64,000 bases of DNA from Daucus carota subsp. sativus (Eukaryota > Streptophyta > Magnoliopsida > Apiales > Apiaceae), in assembly GCF_001625215.2 (NCBI RefSeq), contig NC_030385.2:25847135-25911134 (forward strand), read 5' to 3'. The position numbers and the translations under genes are program-made. Under the pieces are notes generated by a model, which worked only from the letters and a program-made list of their open reading frames with translations, had not been told where the DNA came from and searched no databases. Positions 1 to 10,682 of the stretch are shown here, in pieces. The stretch's first letter is position 1. Every line of letters starts with the position of its first letter.

Positions 1-578
1 GCACACAGAGGTAACGGTGGAGGCAATGATGGATCACGAACCCATCCCACACGACTATAGTCGTTGCGCACATTAAGAATTCGACAGTTCTTCAACAAAT
101 ATTCTTTGAAGTGGCCACTTCTTGACACCTGACAGGCAATAGAGCGAGCACAGAACTGTACAGATTCTATGTCGTAAACAGACATAAAAATGTGATAGGA
201 TAGGAACGACAAATGATGGGTGGTCGAAAGCTCTCTAAGAACGTTTAAGTGGTACATAGGGTTTATGCCAACAAACAGGTTCTTACATGCAACATAACAA
301 AAGGCATCGCTTACTCGGATTTGGATGCACTTGTCAAGAAACGCCGTGAAACGTGTGACAACCAACGGCACCCAAGAGTTGTCGGCCTCGTGCATCCAGC
401 TCCAATCCAGACCATGTAAAACTTCCAATGTCTCTGCACGACTACAGCTGAAGCACAAAACCTGAAAAAAATTACTGAAGTCTAGAAAACTATTTTCTAG
501 CAAAAGGTTGCAAATTGATATCATAAGTTCAATGTTTAGACGAAACATAAACTCATTCATTCTGACCGCCCTCATCAT
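1..578 (-). CDS. F-box-like (At2g35280-type) protein, 3' end outside window
   Basis: On the minus strand a reading frame opens at ATG 578 (TAA lies four codons before the nearest upstream in-frame stop boundary, and this is the first ATG) and stays open to the window edge, about 192 codons. It aligns end to end with the two full-length paralogs at 2490-3266 and 5170-5916. Shared landmarks are LDWSWMHE (LDWSKMHE in the next copy), DAFCYVACKNL (GALCYEACKNL) and LKNCRIL (VKNCQTL). The family resembles plant F-box proteins of the At2g35280 type, with a weak F-box-like N-terminus followed by a helical repeat region in which ALCYxACK replaces the usual EALYRxG. Such proteins are normally substrate adaptors of SCF ubiquitin ligases; that role is inferred. 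A TTTTTTTCAG at 462-471 looks like a splice acceptor, but the frame reads straight through it as coding sequence, as in the paralogs. Confidence 0.6.
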   Translation of the reverse strand, partial: MMRAVRMNEFMFRLNIELMISICNLLLENSFLDFSNFFQVLCFSCSRAETLEVLHGLDWSWMHEADNSWVPLVVTRFTAFLDKCIQIRVSDAFCYVACKNLFVGINPMYHLNVLRELSTTHHLSFLSYHIFMSVYDIESVQFCARSIACQVSRSGHFKEYLLKNCRILNVRNDYSRVGWVRDPSLPPPLPLC

Positions 579-2489
579 CTTGAACAGTTGAATAATGACT
601 ATATAGAAGAGTTAATGGTTGTATGTGTAAAGCTAGTGCTTGCAGAGTTGGAATGGAAAGGGAGAGAGAAGCAGTTTTACTTGTACAAAATAAAATGAAA
701 ATGAATAATGACTATATAGACCTGGACGCTAGAAGACAAAGAGTCACAGTGTTTCAAAACAATGCTTTACACATGTACAACATACATTTGCTTTAGTTTT
801 TCCACATATATCGCTGAGAATATTAAAAGATATCATTTACAGTCGAAGGAAAAGTCAGGATTTTCATTTTATTTGTAGAATGACAAAATGTGAGCTTTCT
901 AAAATTATAGTTTACAATATTAATGGTTTCCTTTATATGTCAACAAATCTTCGAGTGGTATACCAACATCAATATTTTGAATAAAAATTAATAACCATAA
1001 TATCCGACAACACAGTTCCACACGATTAGTTATTTACAGCCTTACGTACATATCAAATTCCAATAACCAATTACAACAAAAAAGTTAATATATATTACCA
1101 CAGCAACAAATATATTAGTTTTACTATTTAAAACATTTTCGATATTACACATTTAGAAAATCTTGACCAATTTCATTATTTTTTAACTATTTTTCGCCAA
1201 TTTCTTCAATTTACGGTTTTTCGTACAATTAAAAGATACTCCAGACACTAAGTCGACGAACATCCAAAATATGAAAACCCAAACATAACACATATTTGAT
1301 GGTCATTAAAAAAACGTTGGTTATTTTAATTGTATGTTATAAAATTATTAGTCGCGATTAACTGCTACGAAGTTGACTTACATAATACTTTAAAATGAAA
1401 TACCAGCTCTAATTTTTTGATTTAAGCATCCTATGTTTAGCGTTTTATCCAAGTGAGACAAAATCTTTAGCTTTCAAATGTTTTCTAGCAACAATTAAAA
1501 TATATTATTACCACATAATATTAGTATCTATCTTATTTCCTGACAACGATTAGAATATATTATTACCACATGAAAGTTGACCATTCAAATTCATAACGTG
1601 TATTTATGATTTAAAATTTTGATTATCGATTCAAATTTCATAAAACCGAAAGTTGAAAACTTCAATTTTGTTTCACTCGGATAAAACACTAAATATAAAT
1701 GTTCAAAGTGAAAATTTATAGTATCAAGAACAGGGAAACAATATAATACGTTATGGTTTATTTTAAGTAAATTTTATTTTCATTTACAATTTATACTATA
1801 AATAGTAAATGGAGATTTAAAATACACACGAACAGGGCAGTCGCCTTTTATATACAATCGTCGATAACGATATTTCAGACAAAATTAGACTTATTGACTG
1901 ACTTTTTTGTGACTTTTAATCTTGATTAAATGATTTCATTTACATTTTTGACTATAATAAGTCTAGATTGTTTTGAAATACAGGCGGACAATGGTGACAT
2001 CGTTTATATATATAATCTTTTCGGCACAGCATGGTTACATCAAAGAGGTCGAGCACTTGAAATTTCTTTCCGAATGTTCCCATTCCTTTAAAGATCATAA
2101 CACATCAAACCAACTAATGCATCGGGTAAGAACAAATAAATTAACACTGTTCTTTTGGATTTCGTTTCATTCAATGTACCTTTTAATAATGGTAACAGTA
2201 ATCGAGGTACAATCAACATTGCCTGCTCACACATACATAATCCATTGCAAGTCTCATCATGAACCGGGCCAACTGTTATTTGTTTCTTGTGCATTTTTTA
2301 CAGAACATTGAAAAATGGAGATATATTTGAAAAACTACAATGTTTAGCTAAACAATGCTTCAGACAATTGTGGAATGGTTTATAAAAAATAGCAGGAAAT
2401 AACAAAGGTTAGCCGCAGAAAAGTATCAAAATATGTATAACACAGAACTACTTAAGGATCGTAAGAGTTTATATTAAAGAGTTAAATTT
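579..2489. other. AT-rich intergenic spacer
   Basis: No gene, structural RNA or transposon end is recognised here. The sequence is strongly AT-rich, with a short local repeat of the type ATATATTATTACCACA near 1500-1570. Open frames at 1973-2311 (+) and 2088-2294 (-) overlap each other and show no family resemblance. Confidence 0.5.
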
Positions 2490-3266
2490 CTAATATCCTC
2501 TAAAAATTTTGAAACAAACCATTATAATCATACATTCACAGCAAGAGCATGCTAAAATCTGATCATATGTGCAACCATAGCAATTACCGTCCATAATATG
2601 GCCTTCACCGGACGAATTCGAAGAACAGACACCATTCTGTGGAATTATTTCTTGAGGTCCTTCCCACATCATGCTGTATTTGCGGTAACGCCCTCTCAAA
2701 GTTTGGCAGTTCTTCACAAAATCACAACTAAAATCAGAACTAACAGATATCTTCTCTTGAAGACAAAGCGCACTATTATGAAGCAAAGTTTGGTCATATA
2801 GGGTTCTAAAAATTTGGTTAGCTAAAAAGGCGAGAGAGTCTTCATCTGCTATGCTCTCCAAAACATGCAAGTAATGGATAGGATTGACACCTTGGATCAA
2901 ATTTTTGCACGCTTCGTAACACAACGCGCCTTTCACCCCAATACTGATGTTGTATTCCAAAAATTTACAAAACAACCTATGTGGCAGATTCATAAACGGT
3001 TCAACGACTTCATGCATCTTACTCCAGTCCAAGTTTTGAAGGAGATAGTCAACGGCTTGAGGAGTTTGATGACGAAACCAAACCTGAATGAAGAAAAATA
3101 AATCAAGGAAACCCTCTTCTTGATAATCTTGTTGCAGCAGAGACAACATAAACAATACAATGTCCACGTTGAGTATAATTAGTGGGGCCATGGATCTGGC
3201 CATCTTTCTCATATTGTAGAAAAAACAGAGTAGTAAATTACAAAAATATTTAGAAACCGGATTCAA
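2490..3266 (-). CDS. F-box-like (At2g35280-type) protein, full length
   Basis: A single-exon frame of 258 aa, paralogous to the genes at 1-578 and 5170-5916. Residues 25-60 contain the F-box-like helix segment (NVDIVLFMLSLL, then GFLDLFFFIQVWF). Residues 60-180 form the conserved helical region (LDWSKMHEVVEPF, GALCYEACKNL, NPIHYLHVLES, FLANQIFRTLY). The C-terminus is Cys-rich (GCTYDQILACSCCECMI) and ends in FKIFRGY. Met1, Met19 and Met22 are all possible starts; Met22 would give an N-terminus closer in length to the 5170-5916 paralog. The role as an SCF substrate adaptor rests only on family resemblance, because the F-box itself is weak and may be degenerate. It lies in tandem and in the same orientation as its paralogs, which indicates local duplication. 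Confidence 0.65.
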   Translation of the reverse strand: MNPVSKYFCNLLLCFFYNMRKMARSMAPLIILNVDIVLFMLSLLQQDYQEEGFLDLFFFIQVWFRHQTPQAVDYLLQNLDWSKMHEVVEPFMNLPHRLFCKFLEYNISIGVKGALCYEACKNLIQGVNPIHYLHVLESIADEDSLAFLANQIFRTLYDQTLLHNSALCLQEKISVSSDFSCDFVKNCQTLRGRYRKYSMMWEGPQEIIPQNGVCSSNSSGEGHIMDGNCYGCTYDQILACSCCECMIIMVCFKIFRGY

Positions 3267-3560
3267 AGCTAATAAATTACTGTGATATATATAGACTCAA
3301 CTTTGGGCTGGGAAGCTATAGCGTTGTAATTCATTATTGTATTTTTTTTAATGCCGAACACACATTTAACATGCATTCGTTCTTGCAGAAAACGAAATGA
3401 TTTTAAAAACTGACTTAATGTTTTAAAATACAAACAAAACATACTTTTTATACTGCATAAAGATAAATATATAACCACAAACAATGATTTAAGGGGAACA
3501 CTAAAAATAAATAAATCACACATAGTTTATGGAAGCTTCGTCTTCATAAAATAAAATAAA

Positions 3561-3766
3561 ATCACACTTATTTTCAAATTATATTTTTCATAAGATATTC
3601 GTAATAATTAAAGCTGGATTCAATAGTGTGTGCAAAATGTCTAACGAATGGTAATATAGAAGCCAATTATGAAAATGGGTCAAATAGAATTTTATCACAC
3701 TGATTTTCGAATTATATTTTTCATAAAATATTCGTAATAATTAAAGCTGGATTCAATAGTGTTGAA
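3561..3766. repeat. Two-copy direct duplication, period about 131 bp
   Basis: A segment of about 70 bp is repeated at 3561-3635 and 3694-3766 with few differences. Both copies contain CGTAATAATTAAAGCTGGAT followed by TCAATAGTGT. It is a local duplication in the spacer between the F-box-like genes and encodes nothing recognisable. Confidence 0.75.
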
Positions 3767-3832
3767 TATATAGCAACGTCTTTTTTGCTGACAATGTATT
3801 ATATGATTGTTTGTTAAAGAATATATCTGCAG

Positions 3833-4077
3833 AGTACAGACTATTGTGGAATATGTGGAGTAGAACAGACTACATCAGTGTTTATTCCGGAAGTGCTTGT
3901 TGGAAGCTGCAGGTTAAACAACGTCAGAATGGGGACAGAACCACAATCAATTCAGGTTGGGATCAATTTGCAGATGATTTGGGCTTAGCAGTGGGTGATT
4001 TATGTGTGTTTGAAGGACCACTTAACTCGTTCCATCATTTTAGTGTTCGAATTATAAATGGTGATAGTGATGTTTGA
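3833..4077 (+). pseudogene. B3 DNA-binding domain C-terminal fragment (orphan last exon)
   Basis: After a good splice acceptor (ATATCTGCAG ending at 3832) an open frame of about 80 codons runs to a stop at 4075-4077. It carries the second half of a plant B3 domain: CWKLQVKQRQNG, then SGWDQFADDLGL, then VGDLCVFEG and FSVRII. These match the W-x-V, GW-x-x-F and L-x-x-GD-x-CVFE signature of REM/VRN-type B3 proteins. The first half of the domain and any further exon are not visible in the preceding 500 bp, and the only upstream in-frame start is a TTG inside the putative intron. I read it as the surviving last exon of a broken B3 gene. A distant first exon separated by a long intron cannot be excluded. 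Confidence 0.55.
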
Positions 4078-4284
4078 AGATAACTTTGCCTATATTCAGT
4101 TGGATGTATATTTTTTCAAGGTGGAAGACAAATGTAATTACTTTAAGTATGGTTTCTCGTTGTCAAATATATGATAATAAATAATCGCCAATATAACGAA
4201 GAAAATAATAACAAATGCTTTTATGTATATATGATATACTATAAATGCTTTAACCGGGTAGTCCATAATAAAAAATATTACTTT

Positions 4285-4614
4285 TCAACAAAAAAAATCC
4301 CTAAATAAAAAGATGTAATCAAATATTAGATCATAAAAAACCATTTCATAAAATTTAATTTTTACCATACTTTCAACCTGCCTACATGTCCAAATCAAAA
4401 TAAAATCAAGAAAACAGTTGGCGCATGTGCATGTGACGATGTCACCGAACATAGAAGGCCATTCTTTCCGGTAGTAATGACCATCACAAATTCTGTATAA
4501 ATACGGGGCAATACGATCCTCTAGAATTATTCTCGGGACATTACTCCAACCCACATTGTGATCTACTCGTCGGACCATTGAAGTCATGACATTCCTCACA
4601 AATTCCGAATGGAA
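4285..4614 (-). pseudogene. C-terminal fragment of an F-box-like paralog
   Basis: An open minus-strand frame without an ATG at a sensible position encodes only the tail of the local F-box-like family. The order SEFVRN, GWSNVPRIILEDRI, GDIVTCTCANCFLDFILIW corresponds to CDFVKN, MWEGPQEIIPQNGV, DQILACSCCECMIIMVCFK in the 2490-3266 protein. The CxCxxC spacing is preserved. Nothing matching the N-terminal two thirds lies upstream; a TAG closes the frame just beyond 4614. It is therefore a truncated fourth member of the tandem family. The resemblance is short and moderate. Confidence 0.42.
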
Positions 4615-5169
4615 CTATTGATTAAATTAATCTGGAATGTGTGTAAATGGCCAAAGCGTCATACTTTTTGAAACGGAGGGATTAATTTTTTGGCGGTCAC
4701 ACATATATATCCAGGAATTTTAAAAATATATATAAGCTGGAATATATAATTGCAAACTTATATCGGAAATTGCATGTCTACGCTTTACTGAAATATTAAC
4801 AGGCGGCCGCTTCATTATTTAAGTGTTTACCAACACCACCACTAAAGTTACTGATAATAATAATAAATTCACAGCCGGGACATAATAATTACTTTATGGA
4901 CAACGTATGAGCGTTTCACATTCAACCATTAACTCTGCTTTAATCTTTGGAAGAACGATGCAGTAAAAATATAAAAATTACTGCAGGAGAAGCTTGCATG
5001 CAAGAGTAATGAATCAGGATTTCCTTGACATGCATGTTCAAGGAAGATTATGTAGTAATTATTTTACTGAGCTATACAGATCATGAATGCAGGAGACGAC
5101 GGACATTAAAATGAAAAATAGATCGTAAATATGTTTTTTAAAATATATTGCATATTACAAAATTCATGA
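4615..5169. other. Spacer without recognised features
   Basis: AT-rich sequence between the truncated and the intact F-box-like copies. No gene or transposon terminus was found. AAACGGAGGGATTAA near 4671 resembles a decayed Stowaway end but has no partner. Confidence 0.45.
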
Positions 5170-5916
5170 CTAAAATCCTCTGATTATTTTGAAGATGACC
5201 ATTACAATTACACATTCTGGGCACGATGTACTTATAATCTCCTTGTATGAGCAACCTAGAGCATAAGGATCCATATTATGATCATCTTTGCCAGAAACAA
5301 AAAAGGAGCATACACCATTCTGTGGAAACATATCCTCCGGGCCGTACCAGAACCTGTAGTATTTCCTATGACGCCCATTCAAAGTTGTGCAGTTATTCAT
5401 TAAATCTGATCTAAATTCAGCATGACGAATTAACTTCTCGTGTAGAATGATTGCATTTTCTTTCAGTGTGGACGGATGGTAGAGAGTTTGAAATATATGG
5501 TAAGCAAGAAAAGCAAGATTATCATCAGCTGATAGGTCACGCAGTATTTGAAGATGATGGACAGGGTTCTTACCTCGACTTAGTTTCTTACATGCAAAAT
5601 AGCAGAGAGCGCCTCTAACCCTTGCTTTGAGGCAGTGTTTAAGAAATTGTTTGAAGACCCGACATTCAAGATTCCGAAATGGTTCCACGACCTGATGAAC
5701 TGTACTCCAGTCTAGGTTGTGAAGTAGTATGGTGACAGCTTCTGGGGACTGAAAACGGAACCAGACCTGAATGAAGAAGAAGAGATCAAGAAAACCATCT
5801 TTCTGAAGCAGCTTGCAAATTTTTATGACAATGTCGATGTCCAACGACATCAAAGGTGCATTGGATGCAATGACCTTTCGCTTTTTTTGTAGAGGTGTGC
5901 TTGATATCTGAGTCAT
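5170..5916 (-). CDS. F-box-like (At2g35280-type) protein, full length
   Basis: Single-exon frame of 248 aa with a clean ATG start. An N-terminal basic stretch (KKRKV) could serve as a nuclear localisation signal. The F-box-like helix region is at about 22-55 (MSLDIDIVIKICKLL, GFLDLFFFIQVWF). The conserved helical block is at about 65-170 (LDWSTVHQVVEPF, RGALCYFACKKL, NPVHHLQILRDL, FLAYHIFQTLY). The tail is Cys-rich (GCSYKEIISTSCPECVI) and ends in FKIIRGF. It is the best-preserved member of the local cluster and the best reference for it. At2g35280-type F-box proteins act as SCF E3 ligase adaptors; the substrate is unknown and the function is inferred only from family resemblance. Confidence 0.68.
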   Translation of the reverse strand: MTQISSTPLQKKRKVIASNAPLMSLDIDIVIKICKLLQKDGFLDLFFFIQVWFRFQSPEAVTILLHNLDWSTVHQVVEPFRNLECRVFKQFLKHCLKARVRGALCYFACKKLSRGKNPVHHLQILRDLSADDNLAFLAYHIFQTLYHPSTLKENAIILHEKLIRHAEFRSDLMNNCTTLNGRHRKYYRFWYGPEDMFPQNGVCSFFVSGKDDHNMDPYALGCSYKEIISTSCPECVIVMVIFKIIRGF

Positions 5917-7823
5917 GTTTGGGTTAACGCAATTGTATCGAGTTATGATAGGATGGTATTTATATTGACTTAAAAGATAGCGTGGCCGCGTAACTATGCT
6001 CTGATTTTGTGTTACTCCAAAAAATTTGATTGAAGGGGAAGTGAACAGACAGGAGTTTTAGCGTGTCATATGTGGACTGTGCAGTTGAAATTATTTGTTC
6101 CACAGTTTGCTGTTAAGATGAATTAACTAATTTACTTTGTTAAATTTGGAAACACAATTTGGATCATAAAAAATCACTTCGAGAATTTGCATTATCGATC
6201 CTGTAAATAATTCAGAGAAAGAGAATTTTTAAAATTGCAACCAAAATATTCAGTGGAAAATTTTCATTATTAATATAATATTTAAAAGAATATTATATAT
6301 TGAAAAATTAGTAGTTGAATATAATAGCCAATATTATGAAATTAAAAATTAATAAAAATTCTTCTTAACCCAAAACAAACACAACACACAAAAATGTATT
6401 CGATATATATAAAACACTTTCTTAAACTACAATAGGTGAATCGACACACTCTAAATGTATATGTAATATATAACACAATTTCGTAAACTACTTTATCTGA
6501 ACCAAGATAAATATCGTTCTCTGGATAATTTTACCTCAGAAAATTCTCAAGATAATAAAATATTGTCTTAACCCAAAACAAACACAACACACAAAAAAGT
6601 ATTTTATATATATATAACACTTTCATAAATTTAAAAAAATTAATAAATTTTTTTTTGAAAAGCTAGACATGAGGCTCTATATAATTTTTTGTCTAGCTCC
6701 ATTAAATCTAACTATCACAAATTTTAAGTCTAACTATCACAAATTTTAAGTTGAGACGATTCTCATCGATGACAATGTGCTATTTCAAGAATGAATATGA
6801 TGGTGAAAAGCAGGAGAGATGATGTTTATATGAATAGTTTTGAGTTAGATGAAAAGCAAAACCGTGTGTAACACGATTTCAGAAACAGCTGCTGTTAGTA
6901 AACTGCTGCTTCGCCTTCCTCACGTGCGCATATAATATCATAAAAGGTCTCGCCACGTCACTATGGGTCGTGAATTAAAAAAATTATGTTATGTACAAAG
7001 TTTTCGTCATTTTTATTGTAAACAAAATCATAAATTTATGATATTTTCCATATCATAACTATTAACTCACGTTTACACGTTTACATATTGTATATTTTTA
7101 TGAGAGCATTAAAATACGTGCCAAGACCTCGTCCCTCAATGTAAACAGTTAAGGGTACGAAAGGAGTGTAATTTAGGAAAAGAAGCTTTTTTTCTCACAA
7201 CTTCCCTTATAATTAAATACGAAATATTAACTAATTGGTCTTCTTTATAATTTTGTGCAGCCATCTTTTAATTATTAAACGCTTATAATTCAAGCAGGTG
7301 CACTTTTTTGTTCATTTTTTAATGAATATTATTAAATTGTTTGTTGGCTTTCATTTAGAAAAATAATTTATAATTCGATTCTTATTAAGGACATATTATT
7401 AAATTGCATTCGATTATATATAGTTTATTCCCCAACTAAAATCATTCGGAGTTACAAATTTTATAAACACCCTGTACACGAAGCATGCATGCAGTACTGT
7501 GCTAAATTGGCAATCAAAAGCTCAGTACGTAAATGCGTTAACCAATCACGGAGCAGAGTTCCATGCGGGGGCCACGCACGTGGGCTGCAAACCAAGCACA
7601 GTGCACATCTGAACAGTGAAAATGAGGAATCAATGGAGGAGCATGTGCCACGTCCAGTGGCAACCTGTAAATACCAACAACATTTGGACAAATTACCTAA
7701 AACCCTGATTTCAAATAGTGTCAAAAGTTGTAGGAATAAAGAACAGAGGAAAAGGACACAATAAAGGAAACAAATGACTTAAAGGTACAAAAGGGTAAAT
7801 ATGATAAAAATACATTAAAATAA
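5917..7823. other. Intergenic region without a convincing gene
   Basis: AT-rich sequence. Two overlapping open frames on opposite strands (7461-7724 and 7489-7764) lie in its least AT-rich part, but neither resembles a known family. A direct repeat at 6361-6660 is listed separately. Confidence 0.45.
6361..6660. repeat. Two-copy direct repeat, period about 202 bp
   Basis: CTTAACCCAAAACAAACACA starts at 6364 and again near 6566. After both copies follow similar (AT)-rich tracts and AACACTTTC. No coding content. Confidence 0.7.
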
Positions 7824-8229
7824 AGGGAAAATAGATTTTTTTGCCACCCAACTTATTATTTGTTTAGAAACCTATCACTGAACTATAATTTTTTTCTTTT
7901 TTGCCACTAATGTTAGGTTCGGATTATTTTTTTGTCACTAACGTTAGGTTCGGATTTGATTATTAACAGTGTGTTATTTTTTTAGAGTTAATTGCATTTG
8001 GCACCCTTTTGATTTCAGCATGTTGCACATTGCACCTAATAGTTTTGGAATAAACACTATGCAGCCCCTTACTTTTAACCTGTAGACACTTTGCACCCTT
8101 TCCGTTATCTTCTGTCGTTACCGTAAACTTTTGAAGGGGTATTTTGGGAAATTTTATTATATTTAATTAAAATCAGACCTTTATTTAAATTTCCCGACCA
8201 TCTAAATGATATTTTTCGAAAATTTAATT

Positions 8230-8625
8230 TTCGGTAGTCTGCAATATAATAGTGATCTGTGTCTATATCTTTATATGTAGTACTCCATATGTGTCCTAGG
8301 TAGTTTATCTTAGAGGACGAGAGTACGGATTTTTTTAGTCAGAATAGAAATCTCAAAATTAACTTATGGAACTTTATTTATAAAAAATGGGAACCTTAAA
8401 ATACGTGACAAGTAGTGGTAAATAACTATAAAGTCAAGTGATACTATATATTTGTGAAGTCTTAAAATAATTCATAAAACTAAATTTTTTAGGTTCTTAA
8501 AATGCCTGTTAAACTCTCATACTTCAAGGTAAACTAGCTAAGGGACATATAGATGACTGTATATAATGTTATAGACACATATCATATCACCATAATATTG
8601 CAGACTACCACTATGTTTTTATAAT
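8230..8625. repeat. Fold-back repeat inside the 7824-9617 element
   Basis: The arm at about 8235-8330 (TAGTCTGCAATATAATAGTG onward, including CCTAGGTAGTTTA) recurs in inverted orientation at about 8500-8615, and again at about 9340-9440 with ATATTGCAGACTA. The third copy shows that the internal segment was duplicated when the composite formed. Confidence 0.6.
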
Positions 8626-8639
8626 GCTTAAAAAATAAC

Positions 8640-9197
8640 GGGAGGGTTAATTATCAAGTTGGTCACTGAAGTGGGTTTAATGTATCAAGTTGATCACTGA
8701 ACTCAAAACGGTATCAAGATGGTCACTGAAGTGGCCATAAATATCAAACAGGTACCTTGAAATATAAATTCAAGCACTAAAAAAATTATTTATAAAATTT
8801 TACACATTATTTTTGAATGTTTCCAAAACCAAGTAAAGGATTATGACTTCTAATATTTAAAATAATATATTTATATTTTATCAAGTTTATTTATTATTTA
8901 TATTTTATTATATAGTTATTTTATTTTTTTTAGTTAAAAATAAATAGTAAATAAACTTGATAAAATCTAAATATATTATCATAAATATTAGAAGTCATAA
9001 CTTTTTACTTGGTTTTGGAAATATTCAAAAATAATGTGTAAAATTTTATAAACAATATTTTTACTGCTTGAACTTATATTTCAAGGTACCTGTGTGATAT
9101 TTATGGCCACTTCAGTGATCATCTTGATACCGTTTTGAGTTCAGTGACCAATTTGATACATTAAGCCCACTTCAGTGACTAACTTGATAATTAACCC
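8640..9197. mobile_element. Nested fold-back MITE with 10-bp target duplication
   Basis: Two arms of about 270 bp form a near-perfect hairpin. The left arm begins GGGTTAATTATCAAGTTGGT and contains three diverged copies of a motif like ATCAAGATGGTCACTGAAGT. The right arm is its reverse complement and ends AATTAACCC. AAAAAATAAC flanks both ends (8630-8639 and 9198-9207), a 9-10 bp duplication typical of Mutator-like elements. The left end has four extra bases (GGGA) before the inverted repeat. It sits wholly inside the 7824-9617 element and is therefore younger. Confidence 0.75.
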
Positions 9198-9625
9198 AAA
9201 AAATAACATATTGTTAATAATCAAATCAAAACATAACGTTAGTGACAAAAAAAAATCCAACGTTTTTTTAAGGAAAAAAACACCAACATTAAATTTTATA
9301 CAGAAAAAATAAAATAAAATAATTTTTAAAATTTTTTGGAGTCTCAAAATGCGTGTCCAACTCTCGTCCTCCAAGGTAAACTACCTAGGACACTAAGATA
9401 TAAACACATATCAGATCGCCATTATATTGCAGACTAACACTATATTTTAATAATACCAAAAAAAATAACATAGTGTTAATAATCAAATCCGAACCTAACG
9501 TTAGTGACAAAAAAAAGTCCGAACCTAACATTAGTGACAAAATAGAAAAAAATTATAGTTCAGTGGTAGGTTTCTAAACAAATAATAAGTTGGGTGGCAA
9601 AAAAATCTATTTTCCCTAAAATAAA

Positions 9626-10682
9626 CCATCTTCACTAATAGGTTTGCCAACAGTTTAGAAATAAGAAATGACATGCTTCGAGTTCTTCAATTTATTAGCT
9701 TATTCATCTCGGGAAATATTTATCTCGTGACTGATTATATTCCTGAATAATCCAAAATTTTCAAAACAAGAAATGACATATTTCAAGTTCTTCAACATAA
9801 AACCAAGTCAAACAAGCATGCTTGGCAGCTAGATAGACTACACTTTTTTGATCAACCGATATGACATTTTTTTTATTCATTGTGTTGTTATCAACTTACA
9901 AACTTTAAATCAACCATTCATATAAGGCATTTGACTAGCCGTTTATAACTTCTTGAATAGCTGTTGATAACTTCTAAAGTGAAAGTGGTTAGTGACAGAA
10001 TAACTTTAATTAGCCGTTGATGAGCTTCAAAAAATGTGAGATATACATAAACATAATTTGTATCAAAAATCCTAACTTGTAGACCAAGTGCAACTTCTTT
10101 TAAATTTAGCCAAACGACCCATAAGACATCACTATGACTTTTAAATTATCAAACATTTTAATTGAAATTATTCAACACTTAAATTCTTTACAAGTCAAAT
10201 TATCCCAACACTCTGATGACTTGTAAATCTATCACCAACTTATCACCAAGAATCATATTCTTTACTTTTTTAACAACACGCAACTTCTTTTAAAATTAGC
10301 CAAACGGTCCACAAGTGCATGTACTGCAGTCTAGACATCGCTTTGGTAGAGAAAGAGGGATACTACAAATTTGACATTATCCAAGCTACAGAATTGCATT
10401 AAGATAGGACCACATTACAACAAGATACAAATGTTCTTACAGGTATGGTTTTTGTTGCATACAGTAGATTATACTTCTCTGCTTATTAAGATAAGCTCCT
10501 TGCTTAGTGAACAACAAAGACATTTGCTCTTATTTTTTGGGAGATGGAGGAAGTATGATTCTGATTACAGACAATATTAAATATTTTGGTAGCTTCTTGA
10601 GCACTATCCGGCCAGTTTTTACACTTGTACACATTCCACAGATCTTTCGATGGTTGACACAGATAGTAATGCCACCATTGCT
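9626..10682. other. Spacer downstream of the RADIALIS-like gene
   Basis: AT-rich. It has small direct repeats (AAGAAATGACAT near 9664 and 9770; CAACTTCTTTTAAA near 10149 and 10281 followed by TTAGCCAAACG). The part closest to 10682 is probably 3' untranslated sequence of the minus-strand RADIALIS-like gene. Open frames at 10371-10746 cover exon 2 and intron sequence and are not genes. Confidence 0.45.

Larger units (their letters stand above)
7824..9617. mobile_element. Non-autonomous DNA transposon with about 150-bp inverted repeats
   Basis: Long terminal inverted repeats face each other: 7824-7978 starts AGGGAAAATAGATTTTTTTG, and 9465-9617 ends with its reverse complement. Both arms contain TTGGGTGGC / GCCACCCAA and the repeated TAACGTTAGTGAC motif. 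The direct flanks share TAAAATAA (7816-7823 and 9617-9624), an apparent 7-8 bp target duplication compatible with hAT. No transposase frame is present. The interior is filled by further inverted-repeat sequence, including the nested element at 8640-9197. Confidence 0.75.

Noticed and set aside
1973..2311. Open frame of 112 codons (+) with an opposed frame
   Set aside because: AT-rich spacer, no family resemblance, and overlap with an equally long opposite frame.
2598..3101. Plus-strand frames opposite the F-box-like gene
   Set aside because: Antisense shadows of the conserved minus-strand coding sequence.
7461..7764. Two opposed open frames
   Set aside because: Mutually overlapping, no recognisable motifs, and no upstream promoter or splice signals.
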